A stretch of 42,606 nucleotides of DNA from positions 1 to 42,606 of the forward strand of contig DLCN01000010.1 in the NCBI GenBank assembly GCA_002480645.1, in the 5' to 3' direction. Made by a program: the position numbers and the translations under genes. The notes under the pieces are model-generated. The model was not told the DNA's origin. It saw nothing but the letters and a program-made list of their open reading frames with translations, and made no database searches. Shown here piece by piece: positions 18,073-27,541 of the stretch. The stretch is from Balneolaceae bacterium UBA7797 (GTDB lineage: Bacteria; Bacteroidota; Rhodothermia; Balneolales; Balneolaceae). Numbering within the stretch: the stretch's first letter is position 1; every line of letters begins with the position of its first letter.

Positions 18073-19347
18073 TTAAATAACTTTTTGAGCATTCAAACTA
18101 CTTCTCAGTGCTTCTAATTCGATTCCACTAGTAGCTACATCCGGCAGGGTTGCCCATAGTTCATGTTCATTCCCATATTTTTCAGCACACTCTTTTGCCG
18201 CTTTTTTAACCTTTTCCTCAATTTCTGCATATACATTCTCTGCAGATAAAGATTCTGTTTTAGCAAGTTCAAAGATCTCCTTAATTCGGTCATGGATCGG
18301 GGCAAAGATCTCCCGGGCGAAGATGTGTTGTTCTGCTGTTATATCCTCAGGATAAATATCATATTCTCTCCAAACAGCATATTCAAGACCATGTTCCTTT
18401 TGCTGTTCCGGTTTACAAAATACCGCTTCGTTTATATCTACACATGAAGGCTTTGATAAATACTGGTAACCAAGGGAATTCAAATACAGATGAAAAAAAT
18501 TCTCCGTGAATTTAGGTCCAAACCCCCAGGTACCATACAATAAGTAAGAACCAATGGTATCGGGGATCTGTGCCGGAGTTATGGTTGACCTAAATGACAT
18601 TACCCGATTCGCCATTTGATGACATACTCCACTCAGAGCATACGTAAGGCCACATTCCTGATCGGTTGGATGGGTATGATCACCAAACGTTCGTCCGCTC
18701 GGTAGTTTTTTATTAACCGGAGCGGTACAACAAACCCGGATAGCTTGCCGAAGACTCGCTTTATGAGATTTATCATCAAATGCTTTTCCATCCCCATTGG
18801 TACCTCCCCAACATGGAAATTTATATTCAACATCCGGGGCATCATTAAAATAGCCGGTAACATAGGTATGATGGATACCGGGACTTAATGTATACGAACC
18901 GAATGAGAGTGTAGAATCTAACTCAATCCAACCTACAGCTATATCGTTATGGCAGGTATAACTATGCCCGGCATGATCTTTATGCTTGTCTTCATCCGGC
19001 AAATAGACATACGCTTCCATCGAATCACTGTTAACAGAAAAATATGCGGTCTTTGTATTGTCAACAGAATGATCGATCACACAACTCCAGTTATCTTTTG
19101 TAACCGAAAATACTCCGTCATCAGTATGGAACAGAATAAACCAGTAATCAAATAATTCGGAACCTACCCCTGTTCTGTAGTTGCGTTTATGAGCTCCGGA
19201 AGTGCTTTTTGCTTTAATTGTGCCAATATTTTTACACAGAACCGTAGTCTTTTCAGATGACCAAAATTTTATGCAAACATTGTGTATATCAACATCCAGT
19301 TCATTTCTAACTTTAACATCAATATGGTGATCGGTTCTACCCAGCAT
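18073..19347 (-). CDS. uncharacterised cytosolic Cys/His-rich protein
   Basis: I do not recognise a firm family. The 424 residues have no signal peptide or membrane segment but contain 12 cysteines (25, 38, 89, 132, 179, 206, 207, 232, 242, 302, 311, 387) and many histidines. The first about 115 residues look like a beta-sandwich with RTGVGSELFDYWFILF and a DNWSC strand, weakly reminiscent of the PUD1/2 (up-regulated in Daf-2) fold. A central block has GDHTHPTDQECG followed by GVCHQMANR (C242-H243), which could be a cysteine-hydrolase-like active site or a metal site. Residues 345-400 form a charged helical tail. The start is ATG with AGGGG seven bases upstream. The gene reads as more AT-rich than its neighbours, hinting at separate origin. 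Confidence 0.6.
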   Translation of the reverse strand: MLGRTDHHIDVKVRNELDVDIHNVCIKFWSSEKTTVLCKNIGTIKAKSTSGAHKRNYRTGVGSELFDYWFILFHTDDGVFSVTKDNWSCVIDHSVDNTKTAYFSVNSDSMEAYVYLPDEDKHKDHAGHSYTCHNDIAVGWIELDSTLSFGSYTLSPGIHHTYVTGYFNDAPDVEYKFPCWGGTNGDGKAFDDKSHKASLRQAIRVCCTAPVNKKLPSGRTFGDHTHPTDQECGLTYALSGVCHQMANRVMSFRSTITPAQIPDTIGSYLLYGTWGFGPKFTENFFHLYLNSLGYQYLSKPSCVDINEAVFCKPEQQKEHGLEYAVWREYDIYPEDITAEQHIFAREIFAPIHDRIKEIFELAKTESLSAENVYAEIEEKVKKAAKECAEKYGNEHELWATLPDVATSGIELEALRSSLNAQKVI

Positions 19348-19483
19348 ATATACCCCTATTATAAATTCTGATTTCTCTGGTTTATTTAATGCCAGAAATA
19401 AAAGAATAATCAGGTAGCTAGCAAACCCTTATTTTTAGTTCTTATTCGGATTGAATATCCCCGAAATAAGTATGAGTAATCAT

Positions 19484-20359
19484 TCACCTCAGATACTCAC
19501 GGAACCAGCCAATGGTCCAGTCCAGTAATTCCTGAAAGGGTTTAGGAAATTCCGGTTCTTCGAATGGATGGGCTGTTCCGAAGGTGTGTCCGGTATTGGC
19601 TACAAACCGCAATTCCTTTTCTTTTGCCGCACAATGGATGTGTAATTCTTCTGAATTGGTATACGGTACACTTTCATCATCTCTGGCATGGATGAATAAA
19701 GCAGGTACCCGTAGTTCCTTCACACGATTCAGAGCTATCACCCGCTCGGCATGCTCAACGGCATCATCATATACTACCTTATCAAGCTTCATCACCTGCT
19801 TCGTCCGCCCGTTTATCACTTCAGTAAAACCTTTGGTCTCCCAATCCTTCTTCATATCATCCGACCAGAATTCCAGATAATTCGCAACCGCCGACCATGT
19901 AACCAGACTCTGAATTGCTTCGAATTCGGCTGCAGCAGCAACCGCCAGATGCCCACCGCGGGAATGACCGATGATCCCGATCACATCGGTATTCAAATGT
20001 GAATGATTGTCATTGATCTCTCCGGTTTGTAATGCTTTTATGATGGTTTCTATATCGGCCAGATCCTGCGTGAATGTCTGCTTCTCAAACAGATCGAGTC
20101 GGGTGAATTCCGTCTTATTATCTCCGATCCCATTGCGTGAGAGGTTCATCGCCACCACTCCAAACCCGCTGCGGGCCAGATCCTCACAGGCATCAGGGAA
20201 AGCTGCAAAATCCTTAAATCCTTTAAATCCGTGAATAAACAGAATTACAGGAAATTCACGATTGGTCCCACTTATGGGTGAATAGAGGTCCCATGTTATC
20301 GGGTTGCCGTCTGTTGAGTTAGTCTTTCCGCTACTGATCGATATATTTTCAAATTCCAT
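19484..20359 (-). CDS. alpha/beta hydrolase (dienelactone hydrolase/prolyl-oligopeptidase-like)
   Basis: Cytosolic serine hydrolase of 291 residues. The nucleophile elbow is G131-H-S133-R-G, the oxyanion HG is at H43-G44, the acid is in ARDDES (D227 or D228) and the His is H258 in NTGHTF. The natural substrate is unknown; esters or short peptides are both possible. Its ATG begins one base after the stop of the pseudouridine synthase gene, so translation is probably coupled. It is the last gene of the long minus-strand run that begins at yifB. Confidence 0.88.
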   Translation of the reverse strand: MEFENISISSGKTNSTDGNPITWDLYSPISGTNREFPVILFIHGFKGFKDFAAFPDACEDLARSGFGVVAMNLSRNGIGDNKTEFTRLDLFEKQTFTQDLADIETIIKALQTGEINDNHSHLNTDVIGIIGHSRGGHLAVAAAAEFEAIQSLVTWSAVANYLEFWSDDMKKDWETKGFTEVINGRTKQVMKLDKVVYDDAVEHAERVIALNRVKELRVPALFIHARDDESVPYTNSEELHIHCAAKEKELRFVANTGHTFGTAHPFEEPEFPKPFQELLDWTIGWFREYLR

Positions 20360-20360
20360 G

Positions 20361-21227
20361 CTATGCTTTTTTGAAATCCAGTGTGTCTAACTTTACCAGT
20401 TTTCTCAGATCATTAATTTCTTTTTGTCTCAGAAACCGCCAACGTCCCATGGCAACTCCTTTCAGATTAAGTCCGGCATATTCGGTACGTTTCAATTTTG
20501 TCACTTCCGTACCATGAAATTCCACCATCCGGCGGATCAACCGGTTCCTCCCTTCAAATACTGTAATAAGGAAAGTATTTTTCACATCTGCAAAAGGTAA
20601 TACATTATACCCTACAGCAACGCCGTCTTCAAGTTCCACCCCTTTTTCGAAAGCTAGTAATTCATCCTGCGTTAATGTACGTTTAGTTTCTACTTCGTAC
20701 GTTTTTTTCACCTTATAGCTTGGATGCATGAGTCGGTGAGCCAGATCGCCATCGTTCGTTAGAATTAGTAATCCGGTCGTGTTCCGGTCCAGTCTCCCTA
20801 CAGGATATACCCGGTAGCCGGTTGCATTTTCAATTTCGTCGAGTACGGTGTTACGGCCTCGCTCATCATCGGTTGTAGTGATGGTATTACGTGGTTTATT
20901 TAGCAACAGATACACAAAGGGTTCCAGTTTGATGGTTTGCCCGTCTACTTTCACTATATCTTTCCGGCGGACTTTAAAGCCCATTTCCGTGATCACTTTC
21001 CCATTCACTTCCACTTTTCCGTCTGCGATAAAGGTATCGGCTTCTCTTCGGGAACAAAGCCCGGCGTGAGCAATGAATTTATTTAGACGGATCTCTTCAG
21101 TCTGGCTGTAATTCTGATCTACAGAATTCTTATGAGGCTTCTTTTTATAATTCTTTGACGATCTTCCCGATGAAGATGCATTCGATCTGTTTGGTTTCCG
21201 GTTGTTTGAGCCTGATTTTTTATTCAT
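20361..21227 (-). CDS. 23S rRNA pseudouridine synthase, RluB/RsuA family
   Basis: Modifies a uridine in ribosomal RNA. The N-terminal 45 residues are a basic, Ser/Asn/Lys-rich disordered extension. An S4 RNA-binding domain follows (IRLNKFIAHAGLCSRREAD, residues 46-64). The catalytic domain has GRLDRNTTGLLILTNDGDL with catalytic Asp147. The 288-residue length with a disordered extension fits RluB-type enzymes, though RluB and RluF or RsuA cannot be separated with certainty. The start is ATG; the gap to scpB is about 74 bases. Confidence 0.9.
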   Translation of the reverse strand: MNKKSGSNNRKPNRSNASSSGRSSKNYKKKPHKNSVDQNYSQTEEIRLNKFIAHAGLCSRREADTFIADGKVEVNGKVITEMGFKVRRKDIVKVDGQTIKLEPFVYLLLNKPRNTITTTDDERGRNTVLDEIENATGYRVYPVGRLDRNTTGLLILTNDGDLAHRLMHPSYKVKKTYEVETKRTLTQDELLAFEKGVELEDGVAVGYNVLPFADVKNTFLITVFEGRNRLIRRMVEFHGTEVTKLKRTEYAGLNLKGVAMGRWRFLRQKEINDLRKLVKLDTLDFKKA

Positions 21228-21301
21228 TCGGAATATATTCTTTCATGTAATTTAATGGGAACAGATTTAAAGGGGAGTGGATAGATCAGAACTTCAGCGT
21301 T

Positions 21302-22135
21302 CTATTCCTCTTCATCCTGCTCAGCCTCAGGTAAATCTGCTTCGTCTTCTTCATCAACAGGGATCTCAGAATCTTCGTTGTCCCCATCCGGATCTTCCTC
21401 AGATTCCACCCGTTGTTTTATTTCTTCCAACTCTTCTTCCTCTGCTTCGATCTCCACATCTTTAAAGATGTCGGGGATATTCGCTTCTTCCTCGTCGGTT
21501 TCCATCATCAGTTGCCGTTCCAATAGCAACTGCCGGTGTTCCGCCATGTCATCATCTTTTAGTATCTCTTCGATCTCTCTTGGTTTTGGAAGATCTTCAA
21601 CCGTATTTAATCCGAAATGGCGTAAAAAGTGACGGGTGGTCTTATACAATAATGGTTTACCCGGACTATCAGCCCGGCCGGCCACTTCGATCAGTGCTTT
21701 TTCCATGAGCTGGCGGATGATGTATCCTGAATCCACCCCCCGGATCTGATCGACTTCAGGCTTGGTGATGGGTTGGCGGTAAGCAACAATAGCTAGTGTT
21801 TCAATAGCCGATTGCGACAACTTACGGTAGGCATTCTCATGCTGAAAAATACTCAGCCAGTAATGAAATTTCTTTTGAGTGACGAAAGTATATCCTCCAC
21901 CGATCAGCTCAATGCCAAAACTCAATCCATTTTCCTCATAACGCTGATTCAGTTTATCCACGAACAGATCCACGGTTTCTTCATCAATTTCTATCTGCTC
22001 TTCATTTTCTGTGATGATCTGGCGGATCTTTGAACCGGATATCGGCTCATTGCTCGCAAAGATCAACGCTTCGATCACCGACGATAACCGGGTACCGTCA
22101 ATAAAAACATAATCATTCAAATCGGGTTTACTCAC
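21302..22135 (-). CDS. scpB: segregation and condensation protein B
   Basis: Subunit of the SMC-ScpAB condensin acting in chromosome organisation. The winged-helix body covers about residues 14-185, with the typical VIEALIFASNEPIS start and SAIETLAIVAYRQPITKPEVDQIRGVDS. Residues from about 190 to 277 form a strongly acidic Glu/Asp tail, longer than in many ScpB proteins. The start is GTG and overlaps the last 8 bases of the upstream aspartoacylase-like gene, so translation is likely coupled. No scpA is adjacent, which is unusual but not rare outside Firmicutes. Confidence 0.93.
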   Translation of the reverse strand: MSKPDLNDYVFIDGTRLSSVIEALIFASNEPISGSKIRQIITENEEQIEIDEETVDLFVDKLNQRYEENGLSFGIELIGGGYTFVTQKKFHYWLSIFQHENAYRKLSQSAIETLAIVAYRQPITKPEVDQIRGVDSGYIIRQLMEKALIEVAGRADSPGKPLLYKTTRHFLRHFGLNTVEDLPKPREIEEILKDDDMAEHRQLLLERQLMMETDEEEANIPDIFKDVEIEAEEEELEEIKQRVESEEDPDGDNEDSEIPVDEEDEADLPEAEQDEEE

Positions 22136-23078
22136 AATCCCTCACTATAAAAAATCCATCATTTCCCTGCTGTTGATACAGTGGCATCAGTAAATATCCA
22201 TCCGATTGCGCCAGGATCTTACCATGCCGGTCATTCGCCAGCCAGTCACCTTTTTTAACACGATCAAAGTTACTGAAACCCGGATTCATGATAAACTGAT
22301 CTCCTTCTTCAATAATATGTTTATAGTGGAAATCTACTTTATGAGGAAGCCCCTGTACTTTCTCCATCAGATAAGCATAATAGTGCCCGAATTCCGGCAA
22401 TTTATTGGCAGAGACCAAGCCGGAACTCACCAGCAGGATCAATAACCCGGCATAGGCATTCTCTTCCGCATCTTTTGTACCGTGGGTACCGGTTTCGAAA
22501 GCAAATCCCACATGTCCCGCATCTTCCACGTATTCCATTGAGGTCCCGATCAGTGTGTGTTGAATCCCAAAGATCAGAGGCACTTTTAACTGACTGAGCA
22601 ATTCTACGTGACGTTCCTCATGCGGGGTAATGCTGAACATCCCCCCTTTACCCGAAAAAGTATGCAGATCAATATAGATCACTTCTTCTTTTCCGTAAAC
22701 TATAGGGTCCAGGATCGTGAGCAACTCTTTCACTTCCCTCCGGTCGATGGTGCTTAACGCCTCATACGGTGTTCTGCGGATCTTATCCAGAATAGAAGTA
22801 ACCCATAAACGATTCATATCCTCTTCCACAAAACGCATATTCTGCCTCAAAGCAGAAAGATTCCCTTTCAAACCCACAAACCTGCCGTGCATTTCGTGCC
22901 TGATAGGCTCCAGCATCTCTATCACTCTGAGAATGGCATCCACACCGGTTGCTTCGTTGCCATGCATACCGGCAACAGCAATCATGATCGGTCCTGGCTT
23001 TCCGCCTTTTATATCACCAATAATATGCTGTTCAATTCTTTCTGTGTGTACTTCCTGATCGGTCTGGGTGAGTTGCAT
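22128..23078 (-). CDS. succinylglutamate desuccinylase/aspartoacylase-family zinc hydrolase
   Basis: Cytosolic M14-fold metallohydrolase of 316 residues that would cleave an amide bond of an N-acylated amino acid or similar compound. Zinc ligands are visible as H39 and E42 in GMHGNEATG and H139 in DLHTFSG. D87-M-N-R is the substrate-binding DxNR motif, and the catalytic Glu is probably in FETGTHG. It begins directly after the stop of the GCS2-CBS gene with no gap and its end overlaps scpB. That tight coupling suggests it works on the product or substrate of the GCS2-like ligase; this is inference. Confidence 0.85.
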   Translation of the reverse strand: MQLTQTDQEVHTERIEQHIIGDIKGGKPGPIMIAVAGMHGNEATGVDAILRVIEMLEPIRHEMHGRFVGLKGNLSALRQNMRFVEEDMNRLWVTSILDKIRRTPYEALSTIDRREVKELLTILDPIVYGKEEVIYIDLHTFSGKGGMFSITPHEERHVELLSQLKVPLIFGIQHTLIGTSMEYVEDAGHVGFAFETGTHGTKDAEENAYAGLLILLVSSGLVSANKLPEFGHYYAYLMEKVQGLPHKVDFHYKHIIEEGDQFIMNPGFSNFDRVKKGDWLANDRHGKILAQSDGYLLMPLYQQQGNDGFFIVRDCE

Positions 23079-25040
23079 CTACTCCTTTTCGTTCTTTTCC
23101 CGGGCTAATGCGGTCAACAATCGCCGTGTGATATTCATAAAATTATCTTCTGTAATGATACCAACTAATCGGCTATTCTTCACTACCGGCAAACAACCAA
23201 TTTTTTGTTCCTGCATAATGGTCATCGCTTCCATGATGGAAGCCTCCGGGTGAATGGTGATAGGATTCTTGATCATAAACTCATCAATAGAGTGCTGGAT
23301 CATTTCAGCATCTTCGTTCACTGCTTTCGAATATTCCCGCAGTACCATCCGCATCGAAACCAACCCCAGCAAATGGCGCTTATCGTCCTCGATCGGGATA
23401 TACCGAATACTTCTCCAGTCCATCAAATTAGCCACAAATTCGACCGGATCATCCTTCCGGGCGGTAAAGAGATCCGTGGTCATAAATTCCTCAACCAGTA
23501 AACTCGAGGGTTTCCAGTTGTCTACATCGTCTATTCTTGCTAATCCCCATTTATGTACCGGTTCTCCTTTCTTCTGGTTCTTTACCATTGCGGCTGTGAT
23601 CGCAGTAAGCGTTTGTTCCCGGTTGTGCTCTTTGATAAGATTCCCGTACGATTTCACCGCCCAATATGCGCCGGTTTGAGCACTGTCAACCCGATCTTCC
23701 AATACACCTAAATATGTATCAATATCAGAAACATCGATATTGGCTTTTTCCAGCCCGGAGCGGGCGATCGGCAATAATTCTTCCTTGATAAGCTTTACAG
23801 CTGTCACCTTTTTGCCTTTTGTCCACTCAAATTTTGTATCGAGGCCCATTTTTGACGCCGCAAAGAAATTCATTTTGGCATCGTCAAAATCCAGCACTTT
23901 GGTTATATCGGGATAGGCATCTTCAAATCCATTCAATAATCCGAGCCAGAAAGCGGTATTCGCCATCTCATCGATCACCGTTGGTCCTGAAGGTAATACC
24001 CTGTTCTCTATACGAAGATGGGGTTTACCATTCGAAATTCCGTAACAAGGGCGATTCCATCGATAAACCGTTCCGTTATGAACATTGAGAGCCATTAATT
24101 TAGGTGGCACTCCGTTTTTCAATAATTCTTCCACATCCTCTTCGGTATCTGCACTCAAAAGCACCCTATACCTTGAAATATCCTCTTTATAAATATCCAG
24201 AATGGAATCTTTTAACCACCCGGTTCCGAATGTGACTCTCGGCGGATTATCCCGGAGATGATCACCGACTCCACGGGTGTCTACTGATTGGTGAAATAAA
24301 GCGATCCTCGTCTCAGACCATAATCGCTTACCAAGAAAGATCGGAGAATTAACTGCGCTGGCCAGTACCGGCGCTGTGATCGCCTGTGCAATGTTATATT
24401 TTGAGACAAATTCATCGGGACGTACCTGCAAATGCACCTGAAATCCCGTATTCACCCCTTCAAGCATGGGAGTGTCAAATTTCATGAGTAGCTCATCCAT
24501 CCCCTGAATTCGTAACTCGTATTCTTTGCCACGAAGGTTCTCAATGGCATCACAAAGCGCATAATAACGGGGGATTGGAGTCAGATTCTCTACACTTACA
24601 TCTGCTTTTCGAACGGTAGGGAGTATCCCAGAAAGAAGAATATCTCCCTTATGTTCCTGAACGATGTGCCGGAGATAGGAAACCTCTTTCTGTAGGTTAT
24701 GCTCCATGATAGACAGACTAGACCCAGTGAATTCAAGCGGGGGATTCAGATTGATCTCCAGATTGAATTTGGCAAATTCTGTGGTAAAATTACCCTCTCC
24801 CAACGATTCCAGCACTTCCATGGCTTTAAACATGGGTTTGGCATTATGATCGATCAGACAGATCTCCTGTTCCGCACCGATCCGGGTAATGTCTTTTTCG
24901 AACCAGTCTTCGTCGAGCATTTTCTGCAATGCACGCATATCCTTCATCACATTCTTCATGAAGGCCTGAACCTGTTCGTTCGTCTCTGCAAGTTTTACTT
25001 TTTGTTCACCCATAACCGAATCTGGATAATTGAGTTTCAC
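23079..25040 (-). CDS. GCS2-type glutamate--cysteine-ligase-like enzyme fused to two CBS domains
   Basis: The first about 480 residues are a carboxylate-amine ligase of the glutamate-cysteine ligase GCS2 family. The signature GAEQEICLID is at residues 55-64, LEINLNPPLEF follows, and the active-site region HLRIENRVLPSGPT lies later. The C-terminal part has two CBS domains (about 515-565 and 585-635), which usually bind adenosine nucleotides and could make the ligase energy-responsive. It may make gamma-glutamylcysteine or a different amide. The predicted start is GTG at 25040; an ATG at 25013 is an alternative and gives a 9-residue shorter protein. The PriA gene lies 35 bases upstream, and the aspartoacylase-like gene abuts downstream. 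Confidence 0.85.
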   Translation of the reverse strand: MKLNYPDSVMGEQKVKLAETNEQVQAFMKNVMKDMRALQKMLDEDWFEKDITRIGAEQEICLIDHNAKPMFKAMEVLESLGEGNFTTEFAKFNLEINLNPPLEFTGSSLSIMEHNLQKEVSYLRHIVQEHKGDILLSGILPTVRKADVSVENLTPIPRYYALCDAIENLRGKEYELRIQGMDELLMKFDTPMLEGVNTGFQVHLQVRPDEFVSKYNIAQAITAPVLASAVNSPIFLGKRLWSETRIALFHQSVDTRGVGDHLRDNPPRVTFGTGWLKDSILDIYKEDISRYRVLLSADTEEDVEELLKNGVPPKLMALNVHNGTVYRWNRPCYGISNGKPHLRIENRVLPSGPTVIDEMANTAFWLGLLNGFEDAYPDITKVLDFDDAKMNFFAASKMGLDTKFEWTKGKKVTAVKLIKEELLPIARSGLEKANIDVSDIDTYLGVLEDRVDSAQTGAYWAVKSYGNLIKEHNREQTLTAITAAMVKNQKKGEPVHKWGLARIDDVDNWKPSSLLVEEFMTTDLFTARKDDPVEFVANLMDWRSIRYIPIEDDKRHLLGLVSMRMVLREYSKAVNEDAEMIQHSIDEFMIKNPITIHPEASIMEAMTIMQEQKIGCLPVVKNSRLVGIITEDNFMNITRRLLTALAREKNEKE

Positions 25041-25075
25041 GGAAATACTTACTTTCCGCTTTATATTGCAAATTT

Positions 25076-27541
25076 TTAGCGAATTGCATCCACATTAATA
25101 TTTACGCGGATGCTTCCTTTAATTTTCTTCGACTCCATATCATACAATTCCATCACTTTATTCAGCACGGCCTCAATGTATTTACCGCCCCTCTCAGGAT
25201 CGATCTTTAGGGTCACTTCCCAAAAGTAATTACGATTCATCCAGCTGATAGCTGCCGCAGAAGGTCCAAGGACATCGAGATCGGGAACTACCCGATGAAT
25301 ACATTTTCTTAGCAGATGTGCCGATGCACTCACCTGCATTTCCTCTTTTCCCTTCAACACAAACTTGATCAATCTTGAATAAGGTGGGTAATTCAGTGGT
25401 TTCCTGAATCCCATTTCCTGTTTCGAAAAACCTTCATGATCATGCTCTTTGGCAAATTGAATCGCCGCATTCTCAGGCTGTCGCGTTTGGATAAATACTT
25501 TCCCGGGTTTGGAGCCTCTCCCCGATCGTCCCGAAACCTGACTTAATAATTGATAGGTTCGTTCTGTAGATTGAAACGAAGGAAAAGCCTGTTCGGTGTC
25601 TGCATCGATCACCCCCACAACCGTAACATTCGGGAAATCGAGTCCTTTTGCTACCAGTTGCGTACCTATCATAATATCCGCACCCCCTTCACCAAAAGTA
25701 TTCAGAATGCGTTGATGTGCCCCTTTTCGTGTAGTGGAATCGCGGTCAAAACGAATGACTTTCGCCTTTGGAAACAGTTCTTCCAACTGTTCTTCCACTT
25801 TTTGGGTACCCGAACCTTTTTCGATCATGTTCGGGGATCCGCAGATCTCGCAATGGGTATCGGCACGACGAGAATACCCGGAGTAATGGCACATCAGTAA
25901 GTTCTTCCGCTTATGATAGGTTAATGTAACCGAACACTCCGGACTTTGTGGAATATGTCCGCAGGCTCCACACTGCAGATAACTGGCAAATCCTCTGCGA
26001 TTATATAGTAAAATGACCTGTTCTTTGTTTTTAAGAGCATCTTCAATCGCACCAAAAAGTGGCACGGATAATTCTCCCCGCATAGCGTGCTCGTATTGTT
26101 TCAGATCGAGGATCTCCACCTCCGGAAGCCGGGCTTCGGCGTGACGTTTATTCAATTTCAACAAAACACATTTTCCTTTTGCCGCCATATTCAACGCCTG
26201 CATGCTGGGTGTGGCCGACCCCATGATCACCACCGCTTTCTCCAGGTTGGCCCGCATGATCGCCACTTCCCGCGCGTGATATCTCGGCGCCGGGTCAACT
26301 TGCTTGTACGAATGATCGTGCTCCTCATCAAGAATGATGAGGCCGGGATCTTTTACAGGCGCGAATACCGCTGATCTGGGCCCGATCGCGATCTTCTTCT
26401 TCCCCTCTTTTAGTTCATTCCACGCCTGTAACCGTTCTCTGCTGGTCATCCGACTGTGTAGAACAGCTACTTCTTCTCCAAAGATCCTGTAAAATCGCGC
26501 TACCGTTTGAGGAGTCAATGCGATCTCCGGCACCAGAACAATGCCTCCTTTCCCCATTTCCCTTACTTTCTTCAGCGCATGGATGTAAACTTCCGTTTTA
26601 CCGCTCCCGGTAATCCCATATAACAAGTAGTTTGCGAATTCTTCTTGTTCTATACTTTCTTTGATAGGAGCGAACACTTCTTTTTGAGCTTCATTCAGGA
26701 TCTTTATGCTTTCCGGATCGTACTGCAACCCGGGGATGGTAACTCTCACTTCCACTTCATCATACGTGATCCAGCCGGCATCCTGCAGCTTCTTTTTTGT
26801 ATAGGAATTGAAGATATCCAGATCTGAAAGTTCAGATTCCCGCTTAGGAAGGCCTGCTTCTTTCAAGGCAGCAAGGGCCGACTGCCATTTATTGAGCGTC
26901 CCGTTTTCATTATCCAGAAATTGTTGAACTGCATCCGAAGTTATACTCTCTGCCCATTTCCATTGGCGCTCTTTTTTGATTTCCACCTGTTGCTCCGGGA
27001 GCTCCCAAATTTCCAGCACCCCTTGTTTCAGTAACCCTTTAAATACTTTATTCAGGCGGGTTCCATTCCAGCGTTTTTTTGCTTCATTCAGGGTCAGAGT
27101 CTCATATTCTTTAATTGCATCAAGCACCTCTACCTGATCCGGATCAAGCGATTCCCGTACGGTCTCCTCATTGATCCGCACATATTTTTCCGAAATGAAA
27201 TTCATACCCGCAGGTTGGGCAGCCTGAATCACTTCTCCCCAGCTGCAAAAGTAAAATTGATGGATCCAATCAGTCAGTGCCAACTGATTTTCATTCAGAA
27301 CGGGCTTCTGATCCAATACATCCCTGATTGGCCGGGTTTTAAAATCAGGTTTCCGGTTGTGAATCCCGACCACCATCCCTATAGCAAAATGATTTCTCAA
27401 TGGAACCCATACCCGTATTCCCGGTTCAATTTTATCGGAATATTTTTCCGGAACCTGATACGTAAAAAGCTGTCGAACAGCGGTTGGAAATGCAATATCG
27501 GCGTATGCGGGCACTGTGATCTTATTCGTTAGTGGAGCCAA
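25076..27541 (-). CDS. priA: primosomal protein N' (replication restart helicase PriA)
   Basis: 3'-5' superfamily-2 DNA helicase that reloads the replisome at stalled forks. The N-terminal DNA-binding domain is followed by Walker A GxTGSGKT at 309-316, DEEH at 405-408 and helicase motifs such as GSATPS. The Zn1 ligands C524, C527, C564 and C567 are all present. In the Zn2 set only C536 and C551 remain, while the aligned positions 533 and 554 are Ser; the spacing to the E. coli ligands is exact. The 821-residue length is normal for Bacteroidota. The start is TTG with no clear ribosome site and no useful in-frame ATG. Confidence 0.95.
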   Translation of the reverse strand: MAPLTNKITVPAYADIAFPTAVRQLFTYQVPEKYSDKIEPGIRVWVPLRNHFAIGMVVGIHNRKPDFKTRPIRDVLDQKPVLNENQLALTDWIHQFYFCSWGEVIQAAQPAGMNFISEKYVRINEETVRESLDPDQVEVLDAIKEYETLTLNEAKKRWNGTRLNKVFKGLLKQGVLEIWELPEQQVEIKKERQWKWAESITSDAVQQFLDNENGTLNKWQSALAALKEAGLPKRESELSDLDIFNSYTKKKLQDAGWITYDEVEVRVTIPGLQYDPESIKILNEAQKEVFAPIKESIEQEEFANYLLYGITGSGKTEVYIHALKKVREMGKGGIVLVPEIALTPQTVARFYRIFGEEVAVLHSRMTSRERLQAWNELKEGKKKIAIGPRSAVFAPVKDPGLIILDEEHDHSYKQVDPAPRYHAREVAIMRANLEKAVVIMGSATPSMQALNMAAKGKCVLLKLNKRHAEARLPEVEILDLKQYEHAMRGELSVPLFGAIEDALKNKEQVILLYNRRGFASYLQCGACGHIPQSPECSVTLTYHKRKNLLMCHYSGYSRRADTHCEICGSPNMIEKGSGTQKVEEQLEELFPKAKVIRFDRDSTTRKGAHQRILNTFGEGGADIMIGTQLVAKGLDFPNVTVVGVIDADTEQAFPSFQSTERTYQLLSQVSGRSGRGSKPGKVFIQTRQPENAAIQFAKEHDHEGFSKQEMGFRKPLNYPPYSRLIKFVLKGKEEMQVSASAHLLRKCIHRVVPDLDVLGPSAAAISWMNRNYFWEVTLKIDPERGGKYIEAVLNKVMELYDMESKKIKGSIRVNINVDAIR

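Noticed and set aside
19441..19470. hairpin downstream of the alpha/beta hydrolase as a terminator
   Set aside because: The stem has a bulge and no T-run follows on the minus strand.
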